A DNA stretch of 64,000 nt. Source: Ephydatia muelleri. Its lineage: Eukaryota; Porifera; Demospongiae; Spongillida; Spongillidae. The DNA lies in the NCBI GenBank assembly GCA_013339895.1, contig JABACO010000007.1, forward strand, positions 8,947,635-9,011,634. Reading direction: 5' to 3'. Of this stretch, positions 31,986-43,582 are shown piece by piece (position 1 is the stretch's first letter; the number at the start of each line of letters is the position of its first letter). The position numbers and the translations under genes were made by a program. Under the pieces are notes generated by a model, which saw only the letters and a list, made by a program, of their open reading frames with translations, did not search any database and had not been told where the DNA came from.

Positions 31986-33765
31986 ATGGCCAATAAAAAG
32001 ACTCTGCCTTCAGACCCCGAATTTCTGCTGCAGTATTTAGACGATATGGATAGTGACTTTAGCGATGAGGATTTTGATGGCTACGTTGAAGAGAATAACG
32101 AGAGTTGCGAGGTTAGTGGAAATGATACATGTTTACCGGATGTGGGCGTTATTATTAGCAGTCAGACACAGGCTGGTGAAACTGAAGCCATGGAAGTTGA
32201 TGGAGCAGGAGATTGTGGAGGACCAGGAGTTGGAGGACTTTGGTATCGAGGAATCTGAGGAAGATGATAGCCCTATCATTCCTCCCTTTCATCAGAACAC
32301 TGGTGTTACAAGGGATATGAATGACTTGCAGCCTGTTGATTTCTTCTTTGAGCTGTTTCCACAGGATTTGCTGACCTACATAGTGCAGGAATCCAACAGG
32401 TATGGGCAGCAATATCTGATGAATCATGCTGCCTACCTTGAAGAGCACCCGAGGGCAAGAGCCAATCAATTCAAGCGCAAACCTATTGTCGAAGATGAGA
32501 TAAAAAAATTCATTGCCCTAGTAATCGGCATGGGCATCGTAAACATGCCAGACATGCAGCAATATTGGAGCACTAGCTGGCCATTTACCTCCACAAACTT
32601 CTCCTCAATTATGAGCAGAGACAGGTTTCTCCTCTTACTGAAACTTCTTCATCTAGCAGACAACACCCGGATGGCAGCTAAGGGTCAACGCGGCTACGAT
32701 ACCTTATTCAAAGTGAGGCACCTTTTGACCACGCTTATTGCCAGGTATAAGGACAGCTACAGAATGAAAAAAGAAGTAAGTGTGGATGAAAGTATCATAG
32801 CATACAAAGGTCGCCTTTCTTTTCTACAGTACATGCCAAAAAAGCCTCACAAGTGGGGTATGAAGGCCTGGGTCCTTGCAGAGGCAGAGACTGGATACAC
32901 ATGGAACTTCCACTTGTATACAGGAAAAGAGGAAGCGCGGCCAGCTGGTCTTCCACTGGGTACCCATGTTGTTATTGACCTGGTGAAGGACCTAGCTGGA
33001 AAGGGACACCACATTTATTTCGACAATTTTTATACAAGTCCTCAATTATGCAAAGCATTGCTTACCCGAGGATTTGGAAGCTGTGGCACAGTGCGCCTTG
33101 ACCGGAAGGAAATTCCGGACTCCTTCAAAAGGACTGTGGTCCAAACAGGCGAAGTGGCGTACTATAAGGATGGGCATGTTTTAGGACTGAAATGGAAGGA
33201 TAAAAGAGTTGTGTCTCTTTTGACAACAATCCACGATGAGAGCATGGTCACAAAATCAAGAAGAATGAAAGGTGCTCCAAATGGTATTCAGGTGATCGAC
33301 AAACCATATGGAATTGATGAGTACAACAAATACATGGGTGGTGTAGACAAGGCAGGGCAACTAGTACAGTATTATGGGTATAATAACTTCTCCAAGAAAT
33401 GGTGGAAAAGAGTGTTTTTCCACATGTTAGATGTAACCTTGGTAAATGCATACATTCTATACTATAAAAGCATCACAGGTAAAAGTATATCCCATCTAAA
33501 CTTTAGAATAGCAGTTGCAGAGGGATTGCTTGCCCAAACAGATACAACTTTTCCGGCCACACCTTCCGTTGCAGCCGACACTCCGGCACGATTACTAGGA
33601 CACAACCATTTTCCCGAGCCTTCCGGTGGAAGGCACGACTGCAAGGTTTGCAGTAATAGGAAGTCTGGAAAACGGAAAACTACATCCTACAGATGCAGCA
33701 GCTGTAAAGTTCCACTCTGTATACATCCATGCTTCCGAACATATCACACAGTTCTGCACTACTGA
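31986..33765 (+). CDS. pB1 piggyBac transposase, one frame change
   Basis: Starts MANKKTLPSDPEFLLQYLDD with an acidic N-terminus. The frame shifts once, somewhere between about 32170 and 32230, and the remaining ~520 residues are open. The catalytic Asp residues of the piggyBac RNase H-like core are visible in VDESIIAYKGRLSFLQYM (near 32790), IYFDNFYTS (near 33020) and MGGVDKAGQLVQYY (near 33340). The C-terminal cysteine-rich finger that binds the ends is complete: C-x2-C, C-x2-C, C-x3-C and H in CKVCSNRK...CSSCKVPLCIHPCFRTYHT. It cuts and pastes at TTAA. The protein could be functional if the shift is an assembly error or a retained intron. It is the freshest transposase in the window. Confidence 0.9.
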
Positions 33766-33934
33766 TGACTCTTATCCAGATGTACCATTTATGTGTATTG
33801 ACGGGTTGTTTACTCTATGATGCAGATGTGTATTCACATTGTACTGGTTATTTACTCAAAGGAAAGACAACACCATATCCACACATATGGCAACCAGCCT
33901 GGCATGAGAAACACATCATGATACCTGCGTAACC

Positions 33935-34890
33935 CTTACACCACAAGTACGCTGACCCCCTACACCACAAGAACGCTGACCCCTAACACCACAAGTACGC
34001 AGACCCCCTACACCACAAGTGCACTGACACCTTACACCACAAGTACGCTGACCCCTTGCACAACAAGTATGCTGGCTCCTTACGCCACAAGTACGCTGAC
34101 CCCTTACACCACAAGTACGCTGACCCCTTACACCACAAGTACGCTGACTCCCTACACCACAAGTATGCTGACCCCTTACACCACGCTGACTCCCTACACC
34201 ACAAGTACGCTGACCCCTTACACAACAAGTACGCTGGCTCCTTACACCACAAGTATGCTGACACCTTACGCCACAAGTACGCTGACCCTTACGCCACAAG
34301 TACGCTGACCCCTTACACCACAAGTACGCTGACCCCGTATGCCACAAGTACGCTGACCCCTTACACAACAAGTACGCTGGCTCCTTACACCACAAGAACG
34401 CTGACCCCTTCCACCACAAGTACGCAGACCCCCTACACCACAAGTACGCTGACACCTTACACCACAAGTACGCTGACCCCGTATGCCACAAGTACGCTGA
34501 CCCCTTACACAACAAGTACGCTGACCCCTTACACCAAAAGTATGCAGACCCCCTACACCACAAGTGCGCTGACCCCTTACACAACAAGTACGCTGGCTCC
34601 TTACACCACAAGTACACTGACCCCTTGCACCACAAGTACGCTGACCCCTTACACCACAAGTACGCTGGCTCCTTACACCACAAGTACACTGACCCGTTAT
34701 GCCACAAGTACGCTGACCCCTTACGCCACAAGTATGCTGATCAAGTACGCTGACCCCTTACACCACAAGTATACTGACCCGTTATGCCACAAGTACGCTG
34801 ACCCCTTTCCCCACAGGTATGCTGACCCCGCACACTACAAGTATGCTGAACCCTTACACCACAAGTCTTACAACACAAGTATGTTCTTAC
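33935..34890. repeat. 24-bp minisatellite in the 3' part of pB1
   Basis: About 38 copies of GTACGCTGACCCCTTACACCACAA with variants. Frames are open on both strands (HKYADPLH-type and YLWCKGSA-type repeats) only because 24 is a multiple of three. It lies between the transposase stop and the right terminus. Confidence 0.93.
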
Positions 34891-35598
34891 TGCAACACCA
34901 CAAAAACTCGTACTCCGTACAACACATACAATCCCTGACCTTGATCTGTAAATCAATTGATAGAAATTTCAGCTCAAGGATGTTGGATTCAGCAGCTGGA
35001 AGAGCAAGCGGCGTAGGAAAAATTCTTACGCTTCAAACACGTAAACTGCGCACTTAGAAATGGTACTCAAGAGATAAAGCAATAACTGTCACCATTGAGA
35101 ACGTTCAACCTGAAAGGCGATGATATACGCAAGCTCAACAGCAACGACAGAATACATGCAGACATAACTAAAAAGGACAACATAAACACCTGTACTTGAT
35201 GATGAAATCTGCCCATTGGACTAGCCAATTCCACAGGCACGGCAATGATTCACAACAGTCAAATAACTAATAATAAATGCTTGTAGATACATCAAAACTC
35301 AAAGCAGTGCACTTACCAGACATAAAGAGGGGTACAGAATGCAAGCGTAGAGAATCCATTTTAAATGATGCGCACTCAAAGATAGACGAAGATTAGGAAC
35401 AACACTCAATCAGCTCAAATCCCTCGCAAAACGATAGAACAAGCACTTTTTGACCGCCGTTGAGAAAATATGGGCCATCGAATTCGAAACAACGCAGAAA
35501 AGCCACGGAGCGTTCATACACTCGAGATTACAAATTTCAAATGAAAATCCTTCCGCATGACGTGACGTAAATGAATATTAATTAGCGCAGGTGAAGGG
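34891..35598. other. pB1 3' non-coding region
   Basis: No domain. It leads to the right terminal repeat at 35586-35602. Confidence 0.5.
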
Positions 35599-35602
35599 TT
35601 AA

Positions 35603-37400
35603 AGGCTGCCTCGCACTGAGTCGACCACTGCCACGTTTTCGTCTTTTCCGTCAGAACATGAAGAGGACCTGCAATTTGGGCAAAGTTCTTGATGAATTTC
35701 CTGTAGTATGAAGCAAACCCAAGGAATTGGCGCAATCGTTCCTGATCAGTTGGTACAGGCCAGTTGTTCACACAGCTAGTTTTTGCAGGATCTACTTCCA
35801 TGCCATTCTCCGACACTACATACCCCAAGTATTGCACACTGCGATGCATCAGCTGACACTTGTTTGGCTTTATCTTCAGACCAGCTTCTTTCAGCCTCCT
35901 GAGTATGTCAGTTAGGCGCTGGAAATGCTCATCTACAGTCCTGCTAAAAATGATAATGTCATCCAAGTAAACCAAACACGTTTGCCAACACAACCCAGCC
36001 AGTACCAAGCCCATTAAACGTTGGAAAGTGCTAGGTGCATTAGTCAACCCGAAAGGCATTACACGAAATTGGTGGAGTCCAAAAGGTGTAACGAACGTCG
36101 TCTTCTCCTTGTCTGCTTCATCCATTTCCACTTGCCAATAGCCGCTGGCTAAATCTATGGTCGAAAACCACCTGGCTCCTGCAAGAGTGTCAATTGTATC
36201 ATCAATTCTAGGAATAGGATGCACATCTTTCTTTGTAATGTCATTAACCCGACGGTAATCGACGCAGAATCGAAACGAACCATCTTGTTTTTTAACCAGG
36301 ACAATGGGCGATGACCAGGATCCATCAGTGGGTTCGATGATCCCCTGCTCCAACATTCCATGTATCATCTTCTGCACCACATCCCGTTGATGGAAAGGCA
36401 GTCGACGTGCCTGCTGATGAATGGGCGGAGCATTTCCTGTGTTCATCGTATGCCGTAAAAGACTAGTCCGCACCAAATCTCCGTCCCCCATCGAAATTAC
36501 ATCTTCAACCTCATACAGTAGCTTCTCCAGTCTAACACATTCTTTTACAGTTAACCCCTGTACTTTAAGTAACATTGCATCAATCGCCTTACCAATAGCT
36601 GCCTTAGAACGTGCTGCTGGTACCTTATCCAACGCAGGCTCAACTCGGTGCACAAACTCGGCTTCCTGTAACAAGGATAGTTTACCGATCTTCTCCTGAC
36701 TGTAGACAGTTACGGAGACAGAAGTCGGGTTGAGAAGCCGTATAGTGGTTTGCCCATTCTTAACAGGAGATACCGAGTGAGTGACAAGTAGACTTCCATG
36801 ATCCTCATCAAACTCTGGTTTCGGCTCAAACAACCCAGCTTGTGCAGGAAAGTCTTCACCTTGTGCCAGGTTTACTGGAAGCTGAACTTGATGATAAGCG
36901 GGAATTACAGTTGTTTCTTTAACAAGAACATGACAAGTATAAGCACATTCACCCGAGTACAATGGTACAGGTGTCACATCCCCGGCACCAATCGTTAATG
37001 TCCTCTGTGCGAGGTCAATAACACAATGGTATCGCTGAAGGAAATCTGTCACCAACAGACATTCCTGCGTCATGTCACGAATGACCAGGACACAATGCAT
37101 CCCTCCATGGTCGCCGATCTGCAACGACACATCAGCCTGTCCACTCACCACCAGGCTTTCTCCATTCACCGCCATTACGGATGACGTCACAGGACTGAGT
37201 CGCATTCGACCATTGGTGGCCTGTTTCCAGAGTTTCTCATGAAGCAGCGTTACTGAAGAACCTGTGTCTACTAGCATGTGTGTGTCCAAGCCTTCCACCT
37301 TCCCCTTTACAGTCAGAGTACAAGCCACAGCCGACGTAACATGTTTCACTGACCTTTCATCTCTTCTATCTCTTCTTGAAGGCCTTTGTGGACAGTTTCG
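35603..37400 (-). pseudogene. Gypsy-2 protease and reverse transcriptase
   Basis: Minus strand: protease LVDTGSSVTLLH (near 37260), then RT with FCVDYRRVNDITKKD, FSTIDLASGYWQVEM, MPFGLTNAPSTFQRLM, the catalytic CLVYLDDIIIFS (near 35960) and LRQFLGFASYYRKF. The N-terminal edge carries the tail of the CCHC knuckle (RNCPQRPSR), where the MITE inserted. Long open stretches survive. Fossil part of Gypsy-2. Confidence 0.9.
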
Positions 37401-37404
37401 CTGC

Positions 37405-37983
37405 ACCGCCAAATGCACATTTATGTGCACACATATTAGAAAACCAATCTGTGTCGCATGGTTACGCACTTTGTGCACCAAACAGCGCTCAGGGCATAGA
37501 ACTACGACTGGAGTGTTGGTTTTTAATTGAAAGGTAAGCGGTAACTAACAGCTGCAGCTGTACGTGTAATGGCGCCTCTATCGTCACTAGCGGCTTTGAA
37601 CAAGCACCCGCTTGTACTACTACAATAGGGGAGAGCGAAGCTTTTTTAAAAAGCTGGACCTTAGAAATAACACCAAGGGATAAAGATAGTCGTCTGTTTT
37701 ATAGTGTACACGACGTACGGCTTCAAATCCCTGCCCACTTGGCTCCGCCTATATCGGGTGCTGTTAGCAATCATAGTTTTTCAAACACCGAATATAAATA
37801 TATCAAAACAAAAATCACAAAACGCTTTTTAATCATAGTAATGTCTTTAAAGTAAGCTAACCGTGTGATTCTTCAAGAATGGCGAGTCTTCGGCGACTAA
37901 TAAGCTACGGTAGCCATAATTAAAAACATAGCTGACAATTAACAATGTCACCCGTATTGCAATATTGACGTCCAAAGAGTTAA
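37405..37983 (-). mobile_element. piggyBac-type MITE, copy 1 (one end lost)
   Basis: Nearly identical over ~580 bp to 50300-50899. The right end CCAAAGAGTTAA (TTAA 37980-37983) is intact. The left end starts inside the palindromic GCACATTTATGTGCAC and lacks the terminal CTCTTTG. It sits in the nucleocapsid region of Gypsy-2. Confidence 0.85.
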
Positions 37984-38336
37984 GGACTCTTCTCTTATTT
38001 GTTGCGCTGCGTGTAGTTGACGCTGCCACTCGAGTTCCACTCCCACCGGTGAGTACTGCCTTTGAAGACAAGTCTTCACCGCTGCGTACTCTACCCTGTC
38101 GGCGGAAAGCAAACCCATTTGACTTACAATGCGAAAGGCATCGTCCTCCAGGAGCGAGACAAGTTCCTGGCTATTCTTTTCGTCAGGTATTTTTGCGGCC
38201 TTAAAATACAGCTCTACTCGCTGATTCCAAAGAGTGAAGTCCGCTCCCGTAACAAACCGCGCAGGCGGTCATACGCTAAACTGCGTAGGTCTCCGTTCAG
38301 CGTTTTGCCCCTTGGCCATCCCACTTCTGGCACCAA

Positions 38337-38485
38337 TGTGACGAAGACCAGCTTTGCCAACAAATGTGGGTCACAGGATCTATCGTCTCATCCTCACGTA
38401 CACTTACAAACATATATATACAAGTGAATAGACCTACTGCGCATGTGCATGACATCATAATTACACTGTCAATATGGACGTTACA
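38337..38485 (-). repeat. Gypsy-2 5' LTR
   Basis: 149 bp, the pair of 29491-29629, followed outward by GCAG and the resumed minisatellite. Confidence 0.92.
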
Positions 38486-38570
38486 GCAGCATGTGTCCAT
38501 CTGTGTGTTATATGTGTGTACATGTGTGTTGTGTGTGTTTGCAGCATGTGTCCATCTGTGTGTTTTATGT
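38486..38570. repeat. 55-bp GT-rich minisatellite, right part
   Basis: Continues the unit GCAGCATGTGTCCATCTGTG after Gypsy-2 (38486 and again 38541), then degrades into GT-rich sequence to about 38680. Confidence 0.88.
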
Positions 38571-38685
38571 GTGTCCATGTGTGTTGTGTCATATGTATTG
38601 TGTGTGTATGCAAGTGCATCTGTATGCAGGTGTGTATGTGTGTTCATGTGTGTGTTGTATGTGGTTTTTCATATGTGTACAAACT

Positions 38686-39135
38686 GCGATGTTCTCTTGA
38701 GATAGCTCGCTACTTAGTTCACTCGCGGTCGCAATTTCTTTCTCTGATCACGTGCACTGCACACAATTACATAATAAGAAATGCAAGTAATTAAGTTCTG
38801 GCACTCCCTCAATTGGCTAATGCCCGAGAGAATATGTTTGGGAAAGGGCGGATGAAGAAGACACAGAAGCAAGAGAGTGCATGAAGTGAAGATGGTGGAA
38901 AGAACGAATATTTGACCTTGTGGGATAGATCAGGTGTAATGTGCATGCGGTGCGCGTGGGAAGGGGAGATGTAGTGTATTGTATTGTCACGTGTGGTGCA
39001 TATGATTACGATCGGTCAAGACCTAATCCTACACTCGCGGTCGCAATTTCTTTCTCTGATCACGTGCACTGCACACAATTACATAATAAAATATGCAATT
39101 AATTAAGTTCTGGCACTCCCCCAATTGGCTAGTAG
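38686..39135 (-). repeat. probable BEL/Pao LTR region with a 100-bp direct repeat
   Basis: CACTCGCGGTCGCAATTTCT... occurs at 38720-38819 and 39032-39131, nearly identical, 312 bp apart. It lies directly downstream of the BEL integrase tail, where a 3' LTR is expected. Exact LTR limits are not resolved. Confidence 0.5.
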
Positions 39136-39136
39136 C

Positions 39137-39555
39137 AACTAGCCAATTTCAGAGTTAGATTCATTGAGATACTCCGCTGCACCTCTTCTGGGTAACCTTC
39201 TCAACACGACTTGCTGTTCAGCACCTCTCCTCAGTGGTTCAGATTCTGCTTCCTCGTGGTCTGCGTGATTTGATTCAAGCGGATATAATAGTTGAACTGG
39301 TCGCTTAAGTGTTGCTGTCCCTGATCTCGATGCAACTGGAACAACTCGCAGCTCTGATCTGTTCATCACGCCCTTTGATAAGTCTCTCTACCTTTCCCAG
39401 CCTCCAGTATGTTCTGGGGTAGGCTTCATCATGCACCAGAACAATGTCACCCAGCGCAATATGGCATCCCCTACCACCTGTTGCGATACTGAATCTGTGC
39501 ATACCCATCAGCCCAAGGTATTCATCTCTCGAGCGCTTCCAAAAGGTAAACCTGA
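39137..39555 (-). pseudogene. BEL/Pao element C-terminal integrase region
   Basis: Minus strand: FWKRSRDEYLGLM, GDIVLVHDEAYPRTYWRLGKV and ERLIKGRDEQIR, then LKRPVQLLYPLE. This is the C-terminal domain (DUF5641 type) of BEL/Pao polyproteins. Only the last ~140 residues remain, abutting LINE sequence at about 39555. Truncated fossil with an additional break or so. Confidence 0.8.
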
Positions 39556-40010
39556 GTACACCATAGGACACAAGACCCGCAAATGCGGTACGTTGCACGT
39601 TCATACATGAAATCCACCAGCAAGCGTCTCCTGTTGCCTTTTGACTGCAGAAGGACCTTTAGGTGTTGGTATTTGACCTCCTTAGCCTTTCGTGCGTCTG
39701 GGAAGGAGTCTTCCCCCTCGAAAGGCACAACCATGTCCACAACATAGGCCTCGGATTTGGCCTCATTGAGGATGATGAGGTCTGGCTTAAAGACGCAACC
39801 TATCACCCGGCACCTTCAGTTCGAGGTACTGCCTGCCTTTTGCTGGGGGAGCTGCTTTGGCAACCCGGATATTGTGGCATGCTCGGATTAGCAGGGTCTC
39901 GTATTTTGTTAATTTGGACTGAGCTGCCTCCTGTAAGGCTTGGGTGTGTCCTTCAAAGGGGATACATACATCTAATAGGATGACTGAGCGACTGACTACT
40001 CAGGGGTGTT
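39556..40010 (-). pseudogene. two LINE restriction-like endonuclease fragments
   Basis: On the minus strand, 40005-39840 encodes VILLDVCIPFEGHTQALQ and KLTKYETLLIRACHNIRV. Then 39806-39600 encodes FKPDLIILNEAKSEAYVVDM, VPFEGEDSFPDARKAKEVKY. Both are the PD-(D/E)-x-K endonuclease of R2-like LINEs (compare RPDLTI and VDVTMPFEG in LINE-C). Two copies of the same domain in a row mean two different LINE tails abut here. Confidence 0.72.
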
Positions 40011-41168
40011 AAGGCAGCCTACGGCAATCTCGTACCCAGTCCGTACAGCCATAACTGTTTTTGAAGTGCAGAGGCCTTCTAAAATGAAGTATTGACTTCA
40101 AACTATTAACAATAATGTAGACTAGGAAGTTCAATAAAGATATGCCATGAAAATATATGCTAGTTGCTCAATACGTACGTACTGATGAAAACAACAGCTG
40201 GTACGTAGTAAGCGCATATTGCAAACAGTATCTATAACCCAGAAAAAAGTATTTAACTATTCAGCTTAGTTTAGATGTCAAAGTTACGCTTAGGTTAGGA
40301 AATATATGCCAAAGCCTTAGTCACAAACCTGTTTTTAGTTTTTCAAAATGGCGGCGTACAGGAAGATATCTTTCGTTCAAGCGATTTCCCCTATTCAAAC
40401 TAAGCATACAACGACGATACATCAGCTACAGAACACATCTATGACAAGATTATCGGTATCTTTATGATTCAAACTTGTATGCGGCCATTCATAATCTTCA
40501 AGCTGGCCACTCATGACGTCAGAATTCCCTGCGTGATAAGCCTGCGAATCTACAGCTGTATTTATGCCAGTCTAAATTCTCAAGTTTCAGTGCGTGTTTC
40601 AGTGCCAGTCCAAATTCTCAAGCTCAAGTTCTGCTAGTCAGTACTTTCCCTTTCATATGATTATGTTTATAATAAATTATGATGCACATGCAAATCAATT
40701 GCAGAGTGATCCCGTGTTGTAAACAGCAGTGTTTATTATTACTTGTGGAAGTTTACAATTTCAGCAGGCGTTCATTTCCTGGTAAGACATACACATACAT
40801 GTATGTACATGTAAAACATAACTATTAATGAATACACTTGCGATAACCACAGAGCTATGACAACAAGGATAGCCTTTGCTTATTGAACCCAGTAACAGGG
40901 CCATCCTGGTGGTCTCCTCCTCCAAAGAGATGCTCCCACCTCTACCATCCATTGACTCCATTGAATTTAGCGAGGGCTGCTGTAAAGTCATGGAATGCAC
41001 TGCATGAAAATCATAGAACAACACACAAAATATCAAATTGCAATGCATGCACTACAAAGCACCCAATCTTGACAAGTGCTTTTCCAGCTCAGATAGGTAG
41101 ATTCCGCAAAAAAAGGCATGTACATAGAGGACAACTGTGAAAATTAACCAGCTACATGTTCTGAGGAA
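40011..41168. other. non-coding, unassigned
   Basis: No recognisable domain. A short frame at 40883-41140 (WWSPPPKRCSHLYHPLTPL) looks unlike coding sequence and has no family I know. It may contain the 5' end of the following element. Confidence 0.4.
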
Positions 41169-43582
41169 ATGGATTGTGAAAACCAAATGGAAACTGAACA
41201 TGCAGTGGCAACAACCAGCAGCTCAGCAAATGTGCAAGAGCTACAATATAGAGATGTTGGCACTCAAATGACGTCAAAGGAACTCACCAAGCACAACGTT
41301 TCAGCAACAGGCAATGATGCACCTGTAGTACAAGGTAATTCGCAATGTGACAAATTCTGCAGCACTACCCTAAAACTTAATGGACAACTTCCACCTAAAG
41401 AATTTGTATAACAAGTAACTAAACAATTGGACAATATTTGTACACAAAACTATGGATCACCTTTCAAAGAAATTTTTGACCAATTACATGAACCTACTGT
41501 TAGTACTAAATCAAACAGACAGGTACAACAAACGGCCAAGAGGCAATTATTACGAGACACCAGAGATGAAATACAAAACCAAATGAATGCCAATGCAGCA
41601 GATATAGGGATGGGTGCTCGTTTAAGCTGGAAAACGTACGACACAATGAGGACTACTCTCGGTCTTGAGAAAGATGCAATCCTAGGTACAAGAGAAGATG
41701 CAAAAATAAAAAAAACACATGGTTACAAAGAAGACCACTTTGAATCGAACGTAGATACAACATCTTTACTGCTTGAAGCAAGATCATGGATGCCACTGAA
41801 ACCATCAACTGGTCTGATCTTGGTACACGATAGGGGTTATCTACATCAAACAGGCGTCAGATTGTCAATGAATATCTAGCTATGCAGGCAGCTAAGACGA
41901 GCAAAGGTGAAGTTTCCTGGGGGCAAAATATCCCAACCAATGTTCAAACCTTCAATGACGCACAAGAAGGAAATTGAAAGAAAAATCATAGATGGGGAAA
42001 TAAACATTGGGATTCCCATAACCCCCATACAATGTACAACATTTAAAATAGACAATGACAGGAAAACAGTTATTGAAGAAACATGAACAATCCATGGCCA
42101 TCACATACCAATGATTGATATAAGACACACCTTACTGAATAGACATGAAACACTAGGAATTGTAAGGGTATACACTGATGATGAAATTGACAGTATGGGA
42201 GATACATGTATCAAGAATGTAGTTGAAAACAGATTGAGGTTGCTGACTACTAATCTCAACACAATGAAAGAAACAATTAGATCTACAACAAGGCAATGCC
42301 ACCTGAAGCTGTGGCATGATCACTCTGAAGTGGGAGGTCATGGTCACATGTTATGTACTATTAGTTGCATTTTTGACCCAGCATTTTATTTGACTGATTC
42401 TGAAATGTTGGCAAAGGGAGTAAAGATTAATGTACAACAAATTGTTGAACAACCACAAGTGTACATCTTAGCAAGGTCATCGTCATCAATCATGGACCAG
42501 AGTATGTTTAGTAAGCCCAGGGTTGAAGATGTTTCAAATTTATCATCACCAATTAATATATTCTGCCAAAAATGTGCCCATTATGGATGTATTGCGATAC
42601 TACCATGGCGATGGCCCAGCAAGGCAGTTTGAGGCAGGGAACAATATTGGAGGTGATTACCTGTGCACTGGGTGTGGGGCACATTATTTGATGACATTGT
42701 ACATGCCTTTAGAAGTAAACCACTACCATTACTTGAGAGACAGGAATTTATTCTCAAAGGCAATATTTGGTAGCAAAGCCTACCCCTTGATAGACTGTAT
42801 GTTCAAGATTTGAAGAGTGAATTGCATTGTCATGGTGTAAATACAGACGGCAAAAGCAAACCAGAGCTGGAAAAAATATTCAGAGAGTTGCGAATGGGGA
42901 TAAGTAACTTCCCTGCAATATTGCGATCAAATCCAGAGATGTCACTTGAATCAATAAATGCTCAAATGTATGAAGTAGCAGCCACTGAACCACTACATGA
43001 CATAAAAGGACACAATGCCAATCTGCTTGAGTACACACTTCCTTTACTGTTTGGTAACATGAAGATGGAGTGTGAAAAAATAATTGCAACCGTCCTAGGG
43101 AAGGACACAAAATGTTGCTGTGACTACAGAAAAGCACTGCTATTATGCAATGCAAAAAATGTGGTGGACGGTGACTTGGTTGAGTTCTTCTCAACAGCTG
43201 CAGAAATTCAAGAACTTCTTTATGCTAAGGGAATCAAACAAAATGATATGAACATATTATGACTTCACAATGTTACCTTCAGGCATGCAATGCTAATATT
43301 TCCAAAAGACTCAGACACCAATAACAGGCTCTACTTAACCGATTAATTGCGGAAGATGCCAATTGGTCTCCGTTAATTGATTCTCAAAACGCGGTAGACG
43401 CCAATTAGCGTCCAGCTGGAGATAGACCGTTTAGACGGTTATAACGAACAGACGCATCGTCATTTGCACTCATATTGTATATTTTCGGAGTTGCTTGTCA
43501 GTGATAACTATACTGTAGAAGCTGAAAGGGTGCATCACTATTTTAGTTTGTGTGCAAAACATTCTCGAAGAAGGTAATAATT

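Larger units (their letters stand above)
31776..35602 (+). mobile_element. pB1: piggyBac transposon, complete ends
   Basis: TTAA at 31776-31779 and 35599-35602. The 13-bp inverted repeats are CCCTTCACCTGCG and CGCAGGTGAAGGG. A subterminal palindrome ACGGGCACATTTTTGTGCCCGT lies at 31793-31814. It contains a near-intact transposase and a 24-bp minisatellite. It interrupts Gypsy-2 between RT and RNase H at a TTAA site. Confidence 0.95.
29491..38485 (-). mobile_element. Gypsy-2: LTR-bounded Gypsy element with nested insertions
   Basis: LTRs at 29491-29629 (139 bp) and 38337-38485 (149 bp) run TGTGACGAAGACC...CGTTACA on the plus strand. They differ by two substitutions and one 10-bp indel, so the insertion is young. 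GCAG flanks both sides. On the minus strand: a primer-site-like TGGTGCCAGAAGTGGGA next to the 5' LTR, a short gag remnant, protease, RT, RNase H, integrase, then a purine tract (complement of CTACTCCCCCTCCTTCCTC) beside the 3' LTR. A MITE lies in the nucleocapsid region and a piggyBac between RT and RNase H. A fossil: both insertions plus a few other breaks. Confidence 0.93.

Noticed and set aside
34056-35057. 333-residue frame in the pB1 minisatellite
   Set aside because: Same reason: a 24-bp array open in several frames, downstream of the transposase stop.
35595-35615. TTAAAGGCTGCC next to pB1 as a further TTAA-MITE end
   Set aside because: It is Gypsy-2 coding sequence resuming after pB1; no inverted partner was found.
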